The notes below the pieces were generated by a model. The model did no database searches, had not been told where the DNA came from, and saw nothing but the letters and a program-made list of their open reading frames with translations. A program made the translations under genes and the position numbers. Below, piece after piece: positions 1-11,070 of a DNA stretch of 64,000 nucleotides. Within the stretch, counting starts at the first letter, position 1; every line of letters begins with the position of its first letter. Source of the stretch: Gracilariopsis chorda (Eukaryota > Rhodophyta > Florideophyceae > Gracilariales > Gracilariaceae); assembly GCA_003194525.1 (NCBI GenBank), contig NBIV01000112.1, forward strand, positions 178,519-242,518, written 5' to 3'.

Positions 1-1240
1 GCGGTTGTGTTTTGCTTGGCATAGAGGAAACTGGAGTGTGCTGTGGAATGAGAAGAACCTCCGATGGGGCGTCGCGTTCTGCAGAGAGCATGGCAACGAG
101 TTAATTCAAATTCTGTACAGTCTGAGGGCGTTTCGATCCCATTTTCTCAATTATAATACACTCTTCGTGACCGCACAGGCGTTCATGCATATTTTGTACG
201 TTATGGGAGGCGGTTCTTCCTTTCTGAGACTTGAAGAAAACGCTGCTCTTGCTCTTCCCATGCAAAACCAGAGCAACACGCGCTACAGCTTTCCGTGGAG
301 TACCGATCCACCTTCTTTGGATCCACCTCACTATGTTCATGCCAATCTGCCTCCGTTCATTTAAGACATCTAGGTAAGAGACATCGTGCCCGATTTGTAC
401 GCTGTGATTCAGCCGAAGCCAGACGTGGTGCGGAAAGGGTACCGATCTATGCTTAGAACGCAACAACAACATGCGGGGACCGCCGTGGATATCAGCGTGC
501 AAGTAGCGTAACAAGGATTAGTCGTACTTGGATACGAAGGAACCCAAAGTGCCAGAGTCAATGCTCCTCATGCAGGTGTAGTTCCACTCACTGACGATGC
601 TCCTGTTGGGGGGCCAGCCATGATGAGAACGCCCGTCGTGGATCCGACTGCCTTATACCGAGCCGAGTATCAAATGCTGCGCTTGGTAAAGGGACCGTAC
701 CAGAAAAGCGTGCTGTAGTGACGGCTGCTGCTGCTGGAGCTGGCGTGAATTCCAATGCCGCAAACAATGCGCAAGTGCGGTACCGACGTCTTAACCCGGC
801 ATCCAAACTTGCAGAGAAAGGCGCCTTCCCTCTTCTCTACCGGTACGGCGATCAGCACGAACACTGTGACATTGGCTTGTTTCTGGATGCACGTAACTAC
901 AGACAGCAAAGCCCATGTCTCAGCGTCAATGAATGGAAGCTTCAAAAGCTCACTTGGGCTAGGAACCCAAAGTGACGTCTGTACTCAGACAACATCCTCC
1001 TGAACAGTGGACCATTGATACAGATGTGTATGCTTCGCACCCATACAAGCATTGAGAACAGGGAACTGCGTTTCCTGGAGAGAAAGCAATAGGTCCGCAT
1101 TGTACGAGAGCAAGAGATCCAGCAAGCACAGCAACAAACCGGTCAAATGTCACTATCCCACTTTGCGCAAACGCTACCCATTTTTGTGACCGATGACTTA
1201 GTCAACTCAGCAACGTACTGTAAGATCAAGAGCACGTATG
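1..1240. other. Unassigned decayed DNA upstream of Helitron Rep
   Basis: No protein family is recognisable here. The longest plus-strand frame (5-364) has no motif I can name. By position this should be the N-terminal part of the Helitron polyprotein that becomes recognisable after about 1260, but the frames are too broken to show it. No RNA gene or repeat was seen. Confidence 0.4.
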
Positions 1241-1260
1241 TACAGGCGATCGTAGCCTGC

Positions 1261-3660
1261 AGAGTATCACCTTCTCTCTTCAATACAATCACCATGAACA
1301 TCTGGTGAGAGACATCCAGCGTTTTGCGATGGACACCAGCAATCGTTGTGCATTTACGGCATAGAGTAACCGCCCTTGACCGTTTGACCGACCGGATCTG
1401 ATTTCAAGGTATAAAAACAGTACTCCAATAGCTTCATAAAGGACTTGGAGAAGAACTCTAAGCACATCTTTGGAATGAATTGCTTGGATATTTCATCAAA
1501 GATTGAGTTTCAAGACCGCAATCTGCCCCATCACCACATGCTCGTGTGGCTCGAAGGGGAAGTAATTGAAGACTTTGATGTGATTGTTCAGCTGCTTCGT
1601 GCAAAATTGTCCCTTTCCGGTTATGAAGACGCATTGCGTGCCCTCATTCGTTCCATGCACAGGCACAGGCACAGACACTCCTTCTATTGCCAGAATTGGG
1701 CTGGGCGATGCAAGTTTGGATACGACTGCAACATGATTTTGCCTGTGACATACATTGAAGAAGGCATGAGTCGCGTGATATACCGCAGCAGAAGGTCAGA
1801 AAACCTCAAGATTGTGTCGTAGAACCCAACTCTGACCAAAAAGTACCGCTCCCATATCAACGTAGAACGCATGCAAGGGGAGGAGGAGTGGCATATCTGA
1901 TGAAATACGCCTTTAAGCCGCCCAAAGCTGATGAGGGGTTGCTCAACTTGAGTGGCACTAGTGAGATAGGTGCGCAGAACAAGCATCCACAAGAGCTGCA
2001 GGTGCAGAACGGAATTTGCGCATACATGCGTGCGCGTGTGGTGGGCGATGTCAACACAGTTTGGAGAATTTTTTAGTTTCTTCATGTGCAAATCATACCT
2101 AAAGTAGAGCGACTGGTCACTCAATTGGATGGAAACCGCATGCTTCTGTTCAGAGGTCCAAACCAGCTCCTTTCCACATCGCAGGCGTCTACGATGGAAA
2201 GATACTTTCCAAGGCCCGGAGCATATGCAAACCTCAACTACCTTTTTCACTTTGAAAATATGCGTATGTATCGCACGATCCCTGCCGGTGTGCTTAATCA
2301 ACAAGACCAAGTCCGCACTCAGGTGCCCACAGACGACTGCGATTCGCCCATGTACGTCATAGAACGTGGTAGAGTGCACGTATGACGAGCAGTGCGTCGT
2401 AAGGATCAGAGGTATGACAACTTCTGACATTGAGCTCTTTGCTCTTCGCTTGCTGCTCATGAATCACGGCTTGCGCTCTCATGGAGACGCAAGCACTTTC
2501 AACGGACAGCACTATGGAACGTATCGTGAAACGGAGATTGCAAGCAGACGGCCCATGGACAGAACCGAGTTTGATATTGCGTTCCAAGAAGCAGTGCAGA
2601 TCTAGAGCACGCCCTCCGAGCTACGACGTCTGGCTGGTACATTATACCAGCAAGGAGCACACCCAGAGAAAATGGCCGTTGACAACTGGGAGGCGCTATG
2701 TAGCTACATAAATACATTCGATGATAAGCAACGAAAGCAAGAGATGTATCGGTGTGTGTGGGTGGTCTCAGACTGACACTTTGGACGACTGCTACGCGAT
2801 TACAGCTTTCTCTCTCAACCCTTACAGCAGAATGATGCAGCATTGACTGAGAAGAATCGAGCTACACCAAATCGAGACGCACGCGTGGTGCAAAATGCTT
2901 CAACGTTGCAGTCAAGGTACGCGACCCTAAACACTCTCCAAAAACAATCCATTGCCACCTTCATTGCCGCAATTCAACACCGACAAGCGCTGAAAGAGCA
3001 AAGAAGCACTTCGGAAAAGGTGTTCTTCGTGCAAGGATCCGCCGGAACCTGGAAGACATACGTGCTCAACCTCCTTCGCTATATCGCTGAGTCGGAAGGA
3101 ATGTTGGCCAAAAAGACTGCTATAACAGGCATTGCAGCATCGTTATATGACGTTGGCGGCACTTTATATAGCTCACTCGGACTGGGTGTAGCTGATGAAG
3201 ATACCACAAGCAGCACTACAGCAACTTTGTCCAAGTACGGTCCCCGATCTCAACCTGCGGAACTGGTACGCGAATACAACTGCTCGTCTTAGATGAGGCT
3301 TCCATGCTCTCACGAAACCTATTTGAGCTCATGGATGCATTGTTCAAAGACCTTCACTGTAGTGGAATGGAAAACTGGCGTCCGTCTGGGGCTTGACAAT
3401 CTTTTTATCCAGCGACTACGCCCAGCTGCTTCCAGTCGTGCCGCACGTATACATGGAGGCTGAGCCCAATGGAAGTGTGTGGTATTCCAGTAATGCCTGT
3501 AAGGCCTCAGTAGCGGTGTGGAAAGCCACAGACGAACCACGAATGTGGGTGTTGCCTTACTAGCAACAGGGCTATAAGAACAGGGCCAAGATTTGTGCAC
3601 CAGAGGTGAAGATATCACCTGTGTGAAACGGCGTTACAGAGGGGCGGAGACTCAGAGCAG
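1261..3660 (+). pseudogene. Decayed Helitron Rep-helicase gene
   Basis: This is a broken Helitron transposase, the rolling-circle replication initiator fused to a PIF1-type helicase. The Rep part shows the motif FQDRNLPHHHMLVWL (about 1510-1550), with the paired histidines of the HUH nuclease region. It is followed by a Cys-rich stretch and NPTLTKKYRSHINVE after an in-frame stop (about 1822). Frames at 1888-2076, 2086-2385 and 2366-2605 match the middle of Helitron proteins in order (YLMKYAFK, FRGP, FNGQHYGTYRET). The helicase starts near 2843 with Walker A GSAGTWKTY, where a conserved Gly is Trp. LLDEASM (Walker B) and DYAQLLPVV follow near 3285-3440. At least five stops or frameshifts are present, so it is inactive. 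Its end is lost near element A. Confidence 0.85.
1658..1679. repeat. Short CACAGG tandem repeat
   Basis: Three to four copies of a CACAGG/GCACAG hexamer lie inside the Helitron Rep remnant and give a His-Arg run. This is a simple repeat expansion in a dead gene. Confidence 0.6.
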
Positions 3661-3699
3661 ACAGTTTGATACTTTTATCAGAAGATCCTGTTGCAAACA

Positions 3700-3704
3700 C
3701 AAAA
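3700..3704. repeat. Target-site duplication of element A, left (CAAAA)
   Basis: CAAAA directly precedes the TG of the left LTR and recurs at 15346-15350 directly after the CA of the right LTR. A 5-bp duplication is what Ty3/gypsy integrases make. Confidence 0.85.
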
Positions 3705-4528
3705 TGTAGTGCAACGCCCTCAGGGAGGGATTCTTGGTACTTGAACGCTTTCCCGATATTATCGGTTGTGTAGTGTGTATATGAACTACGCCCCACTATG
3801 GTGGATATGGACACGTGGGACACGGTTTTGGGTCAATTGGCGGTTGGCCACAGTAGTGGATGTTGCCACGAAATGTGGAGTATTTTAGTTGATTTTATTT
3901 ATTATTTTCACACCCATTTCTGGGAAGCTAGTACTTAGTGCGACGGCGCACTGCCATCGCACCAGTAAACCTTCCCAAACAAGGGACCCCAACCTGGGGA
4001 ATTGGCTCTAGTTGTTACCGCTTGCGCGCGTGCTCTACTCCTCCTTGGAGGGAAGCGCCGCGAACCACGGGACATCTAACCCCCTTGCACATCTAAAGGG
4101 ACCCATCACTGGGAGTCATATTATTCCAATTGCATTGATGTTTTGCCCTGTATAGGGATATTGTTACCGGCATCGCCGTTCGCCCCCGTCGCTCTCGCGA
4201 CTCACTTCATCCTCTCTTCCTCCTCTTCGCCCTTCCTTCTTCCCCTTTTTAGGGTAGCACCTCCCGCTATCTGCGGCTCTCGTGTGCGCATCCGCTCACA
4301 CACCCCCACTTACGTGGAAACATACCTCTGGCCAGGACGCATTCCCGCTCTCGCAGATACCGATTCTTGTCCTAAACCCTCTTGCGCTAGTCGCGAAGGG
4401 TGGCCTCGGTCTTACAAACAGGCTCCGCCGTGCCACCCCTAGAGGGGCTCTACCCAACTGGGTTCACCTCCACGGAGGAAAGATCCCGAACGTCTTTCGG
4501 TGTTTCTCCCATTTGGGGCGTTGCACCA
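3705..4528 (+). repeat. Element A 5' LTR
   Basis: Starts TGTAGTGCAACG and ends TTGCACCA. It aligns end to end with 14523-15345, with scattered substitutions and small indels. Several short ORFs inside are frames of the LTR, not genes. Much of the LTR consists of small inverted pairs, for example CCGATATTATCGG near 3753. Confidence 0.93.
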
Positions 4529-4533
4529 CAAAG

Positions 4534-4546
4534 TGGTGTCCCGACC
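4534..4546 (+). other. Element A primer-binding site
   Basis: TGGTGTCCCGACC lies five bases after the LTR end. The leading TGG pairs with a tRNA CCA end. It matches the sites of elements D (38387) and C (45100, minus) at 12 of 13 positions, so the family uses one primer tRNA. It is not the usual initiator-Met site, and I cannot name the tRNA. Confidence 0.75.
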
Positions 4547-4632
4547 TAGAATCGGTTTTTTTTCCTCTTACGAGGTTTGTTTTCATTCACCGGAAGTTCC
4601 GTCATCGTTTCCCGTCGTAACGGTATTTTCTC

Positions 4633-6806
4633 ATGTCGAGAAATCCCTCCGATGCGGAGCCATTGGTTTCGCTTAGTCGCTCCCGCGACAACGTGGACAC
4701 TTCCGAAGTTCGGTTCGTACCCCGTATCCCTATACGGACAAGTTCCAGCCGTGCTGGCGCCGCTTCATTGTGGAATGATACCCCCGACCGGGAACCCCGG
4801 AACCTCCTTTTGCCCTCGTTATCACCCCCGCAGGGGAATGCAGCATCGACTCCGGCTGTTGCCGCAGCGCCCCAGGCACCCCAGCCTGCTCCCACTGTCG
4901 CCGCTTCAAGCCCCCGTGGAACGGGCGATAACACCCCCCAGGGAACTTCCCTGGAATCCCAGGTCCGCGCTCTGTGGACCGCCCATGACACCCTTGTAGG
5001 GGAACTAAAATCCCTCCAAGAGGTGGTCTTGGAAACCCCTGTAAAGGAGGTTGCCGAGCACCTCCGTATTTTACGGTCTGACGTCAACTCCGTGTTGGAG
5101 AGTTTGGGACACCCGCCACCTTCATCGAAGGAGTTGAAGCCCGATTTGATCGGATTGGTGCCCGCCTGGAGACGCTGGAGCAGTTCATTCTCATGGACAA
5201 ACCATCCCTGGATGATCCAGTAGACGAGGCATCGCACAACGACCAGCATGCTGGGAAGAAGAAACGCCGTCATCGACGGAAACACCACCGAAAGTATTCG
5301 GACTCCGATTCTTCAACATCGTCGGACTCATCCCGAAACCATTCGGTTAGCTCGAGCTCCTCGGAATCCGACTCGGAGGACGAGAAGCGAGGCTACTCCT
5401 CCCGCTCGAAGCGGTCATCGGCCACTCAAGGTGTGATCCGAACCCGCCAGAAGGGGAGAAGACACCCCGGTCCCCGGGAATTGAAACCGACAAACCCGGA
5501 TTACCGGAAGCTCTTATCGTACCGGTACTACCGGCTCGAAGATTCGTCACTTGGACGTACGCCCCGTGGTATGGGAAAGGTGCGAGAATGCATTAAGCGA
5601 ATGCAGCTCTCGCTCCGCAACCATTATTTTACTGGAGAGGATCCGGTCCTAGTACTGGATTTCCTATCCCGCTTTGTAGCGGAGGCCGATATCCTCGGTA
5701 TGAATGAGGGACAAGCCTATTTGGCTTTACCGTATTTCTTACGGGGAGTGGCGGAGGACCAATACAACTCTGTCAAAGGATCTTCTCGTGCGTCCGAGGG
5801 AGGGGTCACTTACTGGCCGGAGGCTGTGCATTATCTTCTGCGCTCCTAGGCCACAAACACCGCTATTCAGCAGGCTATCCTCGCTTTGCGAGATACACGC
5901 CAGCGTGCTGGAGAAACAGAGACCGATTACTCGGTGCGCCTTAACAAGGCTTTCCACAGATGTGGTAACGTATACCCCGCTGGGGAGCGCAGTATCATGT
6001 TAATCGATGGTCTTGACCCGGCAATACGGATTTTAGTTACCCGTCATCGGGAGGACAAGCGGAGGATCACCTATCTCGTGCTGGTCCAACACGCTCGAGC
6101 GGAAGGGGATGCACTCCGTGCAAGAACTCCGAACAATCGGTCTAAATCCGCCAAGACGTTGTTGCTGGAAAGCGAAGCTTCCTCACTCCCGCTCACTGCG
6201 GATGGGAACCCTGGACAGGGATTTGATACCGTGTATTTAGTGCAGGGGGATGGTGTGTCGATAACCACCAGTGATTTGCCATCGACGACGGAGATGACCC
6301 GTGATACGGGAACAGAAGACCCCGTTTTGTACGGTGGTAACGGTCGGGTCCAACCCCAGTGACTCCCGTTATCAAACGGTCAATCTTGTTATCAACGGCC
6401 TGGATGGACTGACACACGCCCTGCGGTTCGCTTCTCCGATACTCGGAATAATAATCCGCGTGTCGCGGTGTTGGCTCTCATTTGCCACCTTTGTTATGCC
6501 CATGGCCATACCTCGCCTCAGTGAATCCGCTCACTGAATGATATGGCCAAGTTGGTGGCAAACTACGAGGCCCTCACTCCAGAGGAGAAACGTTCCGTCC
6601 CGACGGCTTCCTACCTCTGTGCTAAAACGGACTTTTCCCATGCCCTACCACAGACCCCGCGTGCGCGGCAAGCTTCATACACCCCGATTCGGGAGATCAC
6701 GCCACCATCTGTTGCAACCCCCGCTTATGCGGATCGAAACCCCCGTCAACGGGATGAAGCACTTGTTGTCGAGGAAACCAACCCACCGCCGAAGGCGGAA
6801 AACTAA
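4633..6806 (+). pseudogene. gag: Element A gag (broken)
   Basis: Gag is the RNA-binding structural polyprotein. ATG at 4633 opens a Pro/Ala/Ser-rich N-terminal region and a helical segment. A frameshift near 5130 moves to the frame holding 5193-5849, with a Lys/Arg then Ser/Asp-rich linker and a capsid-like region (YFTGEDPVLVLDFLSRF). The TAG at 5847-5849 replaces a Tyr kept in element D, and the same frame continues at 5850. A further frameshift near 6350 leads to a zinc knuckle of C-x2-C-x4-H-x4-C spacing (CHLCYAHGHTSPQ) whose last Cys codon is now TGA (about 6535). The final frame stops with TAA at 6804-6806, at the frameshift signal. Gag comparison with C and D supports each break. Confidence 0.85.
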
Positions 6807-6871
6807 CTGAGGGAGTCTCCCCTTTGGGAGAGGCGTCCTCAGACAAGAGGCTGTTGGCGCCCGAGGCTTCC
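6797..6871 (+). promoter_or_regulatory. Candidate -1 frameshift signal at gag-pol junction (element A)
   Basis: Gag ends GAA AAC TAA, and the pol frame is open from one base upstream of the stop (-1). The stop is followed by the stem CTCCC-CTTT-GGGAG, then a second pairing GGCG...CGCC with an inner CTC/GAG. Elements C and D have the same AAAC-TAR, the same frame relation and both stems; B has the stems. This is an inference from conservation, not a tested signal. Confidence 0.65.
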
Positions 6872-9774
6872 TCGCCTCGCTCCCCGGTGAAAGTCCTCTC
6901 GAGGAAAGACACCGCTGACGCGGACTCTGCGCACCTCGGTGTGTTGCGTCGCCCGTGGATACGGAGTAAAAATCCCCGGATTCCCGGTAGAGTCTTGGTC
7001 CTGGCCAAGCGCAATTACAAGGTCTATGGCCACCTTGGCCTTGATCCCCAGTTTATGGTGAGGTTTCTCACCGTCCTGGATACAGGTGCAGGCCCCAACT
7101 TTGTTGTGGAATCATTGTTACCCCCACTTGTGCGCTCTCGTATCCGCTCTGACGCGGTCCCCGACATTTCGGATGCGAACAACAATCCGTTACAAACGGT
7201 GGGCACAGTGGACCTCGTCGTGACACTTGGTACCTCTGTGGTGAAGTTGGACTTCATCGTTTGCCGTTCATTGGCAGCACCCGTCATACTGGGATGTGAT
7301 TACTGCGACAGATTTGTCGACGCAATCAGGCCCCGCCTCAGGCGTGTAGAACTTGACGACGGATCGTCGGTTCCGATTGTTCGCCGCCCGCTAAAGCGGT
7401 CCTCTCGGAAACAAGTTCCGCTCCCTGCTGCGCAGGAACCACCGCCCGCGTCCCGCGAGTCCACCAAGCTCCGCGTCGCTGCCTCGGTTTCTATACCGCC
7501 TGAGTCCCAAGTCTGGGTGCAGGTAAATTCCCGTCAACACGGTCTTCGGGTTATACAACCCCTCGCCTCGTTGTACGAGAAATCCCAGCTGGCGCTGGCT
7601 ACTGGAATTGTCTCCATTTCCACGGATGTTCCTTTCCGGATACTGGTTGCCAACCTTGGCAAACACCCCCAGTATCTGGTAAAACACCAAGTAATTGGGA
7701 GTGTAGCCCCCCATCCTATGGGAATGCTGCCAACGAAGATGACAGCCGCCGATTTACTCGGAGTTACCACCTCTTCTGAGGAGTTCGCCCCGCAGTCCGA
7801 AGACGTCAAGTCTAAGGAGGGGGAGGAAACCGCTACTTCAGCGTCGAACATACCGAGTAACTCGGAATTGCGAACCACACCTGTTCCACAGGACAATGCT
7901 CCATCGAGCAACGACTGGATTGATCCGGAAAAGGCACTTGAAGCGCTGGACGTCAGTCACGTGCCAGAGTCGCACCGCGACAAACTCCGTACAATGTTAT
8001 GGGAATTCACCACAATGTGGGATGGCTCGCTTGGTGAGATTAATGCAACGGAACACCGGATCGATTTTTTCCCCGGTGCGCGACCGGTTGCACAACCCCC
8101 TTATAGGCAGGTCCGAAAGCTCGGGAAGAGGAGCAGTCCCAAGTGGACAAGATGCTCCTCGCAGGTGTGATTGAGCCCGCTCAATCACCCTGAGCATCCC
8201 CAGTTGTACTGGCTTTGAAGGCCGACGGAACCTGGAGGTTCTGTGTCGACTACCGCTGGCTCAATGCCGTGACTGTTAGGGACTCGTACGCTATCCCTCG
8301 TATGGACGAGTGTATTGACTCCCTCGGAGACGCCACCGTTTTCACGGCTCTCGATGCCAATTGGGGATATTGGCAAGTACCTGTCAGACAGGGGGATCGC
8401 CACAAAACCGCATTCACCTGCCACGCAGGAACGTACCGCTTCAAGCGGATGCCATTTGGGTTAACCAGTGCCCCCGCCACCTTTCAGCGTGCAGTAGATA
8501 TTCTACTCAACCGCTTTAAGTGGCGGAGTTGTCTGGTCTACCTTGATGATATTATCATCTTCTCCAACTCGTTGGACGACCATCTCACTCACGTCCGAGA
8601 CGTGCTGACCGTACTCCGCGATGCGGGAATTACCCTCAAGTTGAGGAAATGCGAGTTTTTCACAGATACTGTGAATTATCTGGGTCACATTATCCGTCCT
8701 GGACGGTTTGCGATCGAGAAAACTCGAGTCAAATCCCTCGTTGAGGCGAATGAGCCCCGTACTCAAACGGAACTGCGCTTTTTTGGGGGGCTGGTCAACG
8801 TCTATCGACGGTTTATCCCGAACTTTTCGGATACCGCGGCGCCCCTGAACGCGTTGTTGCGAAAGGGGAACCCCCCAAAACTGGGAACATTTACGCCCGA
8901 GCAATCGGAAGCCTTTAACTCCTTGGAGGAGGCTTTCACATCAGCACCAATCCTACATCTCCCAAAACTTGGGTTGCCATACTCCGTAGATACGGACTCG
9001 AGCGACTACCAAGTCGGGTATGCTCTTTTTCAAACCACCCCCGAGGGGGAACGGCACCCAATTGGTTATTGGTTGCGCTCGCTCAATGTTCATGAGCGGA
9101 ACTACTCCGTATCGGAGAAAGAGTGCCTCGCCGTCTTATGGGCGATGAACACTCTGCGCCCCTACCTTATGGGAGTTAGCTTCACCGTGTACACGGATCA
9201 TTCCTCACTGAGGTGTTTGATGAATATCTCCGACCCGTCGGGACGCCTCATGCACTGGAGACTCCGCCTCGCGGAATATGACTTTCAAGTCATTTATAAA
9301 AAGGGCGCGCAGAACACCCAAGCCGACGCCCTGTCGCGGTTACCCACAAGTGGGGAAGCACTCTCAACGGAGGATGATGAAGTCCCATGTTTCATGGCCA
9401 TAGACCCGGATGATCCGGAATGTGCCGTCGAGGCTGGGCCAGAAAACTGGGACGAGGATGCTGACTTTGACGAACTACTCGCATCGCGAGATGAATCTGA
9501 GAACCCTTTACCGGGAAACTTTGTACCGGTATCACCGGAAGAAATGATCCGAGAACAATTCGGCGACCCATTCTGTACGAGGGTTCGTGCCCGTATCAAC
9601 GGTGGTGAAGATCTCCCTTTCGGGGTAAACGACAAAGGCTACCTCGTAAGGAAGGTCGAAGCCCGCCCACAGATTGTGGTACCTCATTCCTTGCAGTCGC
9701 GGGTGTTACATCTATCACACTACGCCCCCATGGGAGGTCACTCAGGTGGGAGAAAACTCTACCTAACCCTGTAA
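6803..9774 (+). pseudogene. pol: Element A pol: protease, reverse transcriptase, RNase H (broken)
   Basis: The protease has the aspartic motif VLDTGAGPN (about 7075-7100), in a frame open from 6803 to 8170. A frameshift near 8110 and a TGA (about 8192, where relatives have Trp in SPWASP) precede the RT. The RT shows FCVDYRWLN, TALDAN and the catalytic YLDD (about 8538-8549). RNase H follows with DTDSSDYQVG, a central Glu (SEKECLAV) and TDHSSL. The integrase zinc region begins with HLSHYAPMGGH and is cut by TAA at 9772-9774; the next residues continue in the same frame at 9775. Apart from these lesions the catalytic residues are retained. The enzyme would copy element RNA in the cytoplasmic particle. 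Confidence 0.9.
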
Positions 9775-11070
9775 AGGGATTTCTATTGGCCCGCCATGGC
9801 GGTTGATTGCTACGCAACCGTGCGGTTTTGTAGCGAATGCGCGAAGAATCGCGTGAAACTCCGCAAAAATGCGAAGAGGATGAAACTATTCCCCGCAAGG
9901 GCGCCGCTCGAGTTTATCGCGATCGATATTCTCGGACCACTACTCACCACGAAACGTGGAAACAAGTTTCTACTTGTCATTACCGACCTCTTTTCTAAGC
10001 TGGTACGGACTGTCCGTCTTGGGAGGATAACCGCTCTCACGGTGGCCCAGGCTCTGGTGACGCACTGGATTTTCGTCTACGGTCCCCTTGTGGAGGTGCT
10101 CTCCGATATCGGGAAACAATTCTTGAGCAAGTTCTTCCAGGATGTTTGTCGCATCCTGGATGTCAAGAACTTGTTCACGACTACCTACCACCCCCAAAGT
10201 AATGGGCAAGTTGAACGGTTTAACCGGACGTTACTCGCGGCGCTACGTTCCTACGTCGCAGACCACCCAAAGAACTGGGACATGTACGCTGATGCGTTAA
10301 CCTACGCGTACAACACGCAGGTACACCGGACTACCGGAGTTTTGCCATTCGAGTTGGTTCTATCTAGAACACCCCCGCCTGTGGCGCTGGAACCCCAAGC
10401 TACCTTGGACAATTTCCCATCAGTGGGTATCTACCGGCAGCAATGGAAGCAATGGCTTTCCAAGCTGGTCCCCGCTGCGCGGAAGTCTATGGCACGGGCC
10501 CAAGCCGCTTACAAGCGAGATTTTGATGCTCGCCTGCGAGGGAAACCGTCCCCGATTCGGGCGAATAATTACATCTTCATCAGGAAGGAGTACTACAACC
10601 CGGAATGGGAGAAGCGCCATAAACTCTCGCCTGTGGCGGATGGACCATTCAAGGTCATCTCTGTGAACACCGACACTGTCGTGGTAGAGATGGGCGACAC
10701 GCACGAACGGATTTCCCGTGATCGTGTTGTCCTTGCCCCTCCTACCTCGTCAGAGGTAGTCCTGGATCCAGGCAACCGCGTTTCTACGGATTCTGCAACA
10801 CCGGAATCATCCGGGAGTACTAGGCCTACGGTACTACCACACCCCAGCCGGGGACTCTCAGACCTACCGACTCTGTCGGACTCACCGGCTCAGCCGGGTA
10901 ATTCGGGCCGCTCAGCGCCCGCCCCTACCACGCCCGCCCCCCTGGCGCGAATTTATACCCGCCAGGCGGGGAATGTTATCCCTTATCCTGCCGCTCCGTC
11001 TAAGGAGGGGGAAGGAGAACACTCGTTTTCGAGGAACGATATCGCCGTCGCAACGGGAAACACACCGTAA
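9775..11070 (+). pseudogene. Element A integrase with GPY/F module
   Basis: Continues the pol frame beyond the TAA at 9774. The zinc-binding half (CYATVRFCSECAKN) is followed by the DDE core: IDILGPL (first Asp), LSDIGKQF (second Asp, Asn of the usual SDNG is Ile) and NGQVERFNRTL (Glu). The C-terminal VADGPFKVISV is the GPY/F module typical of this clade. The frame runs to 11070 and overlaps the chromodomain frame by about 100 bp in another phase. In element B the same two parts share one phase, so the offset in A is probably a mutation. Confidence 0.9.

Noticed and set aside
4143-4620. Genes inside the element A LTR
   Set aside because: The same frames appear in both LTRs with shifts and stops and carry no domain.
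7391-7911. Long minus-strand frames opposite element A pol
   Set aside because: They are complements of protease and connector coding sequence, with no motifs and not conserved in B.
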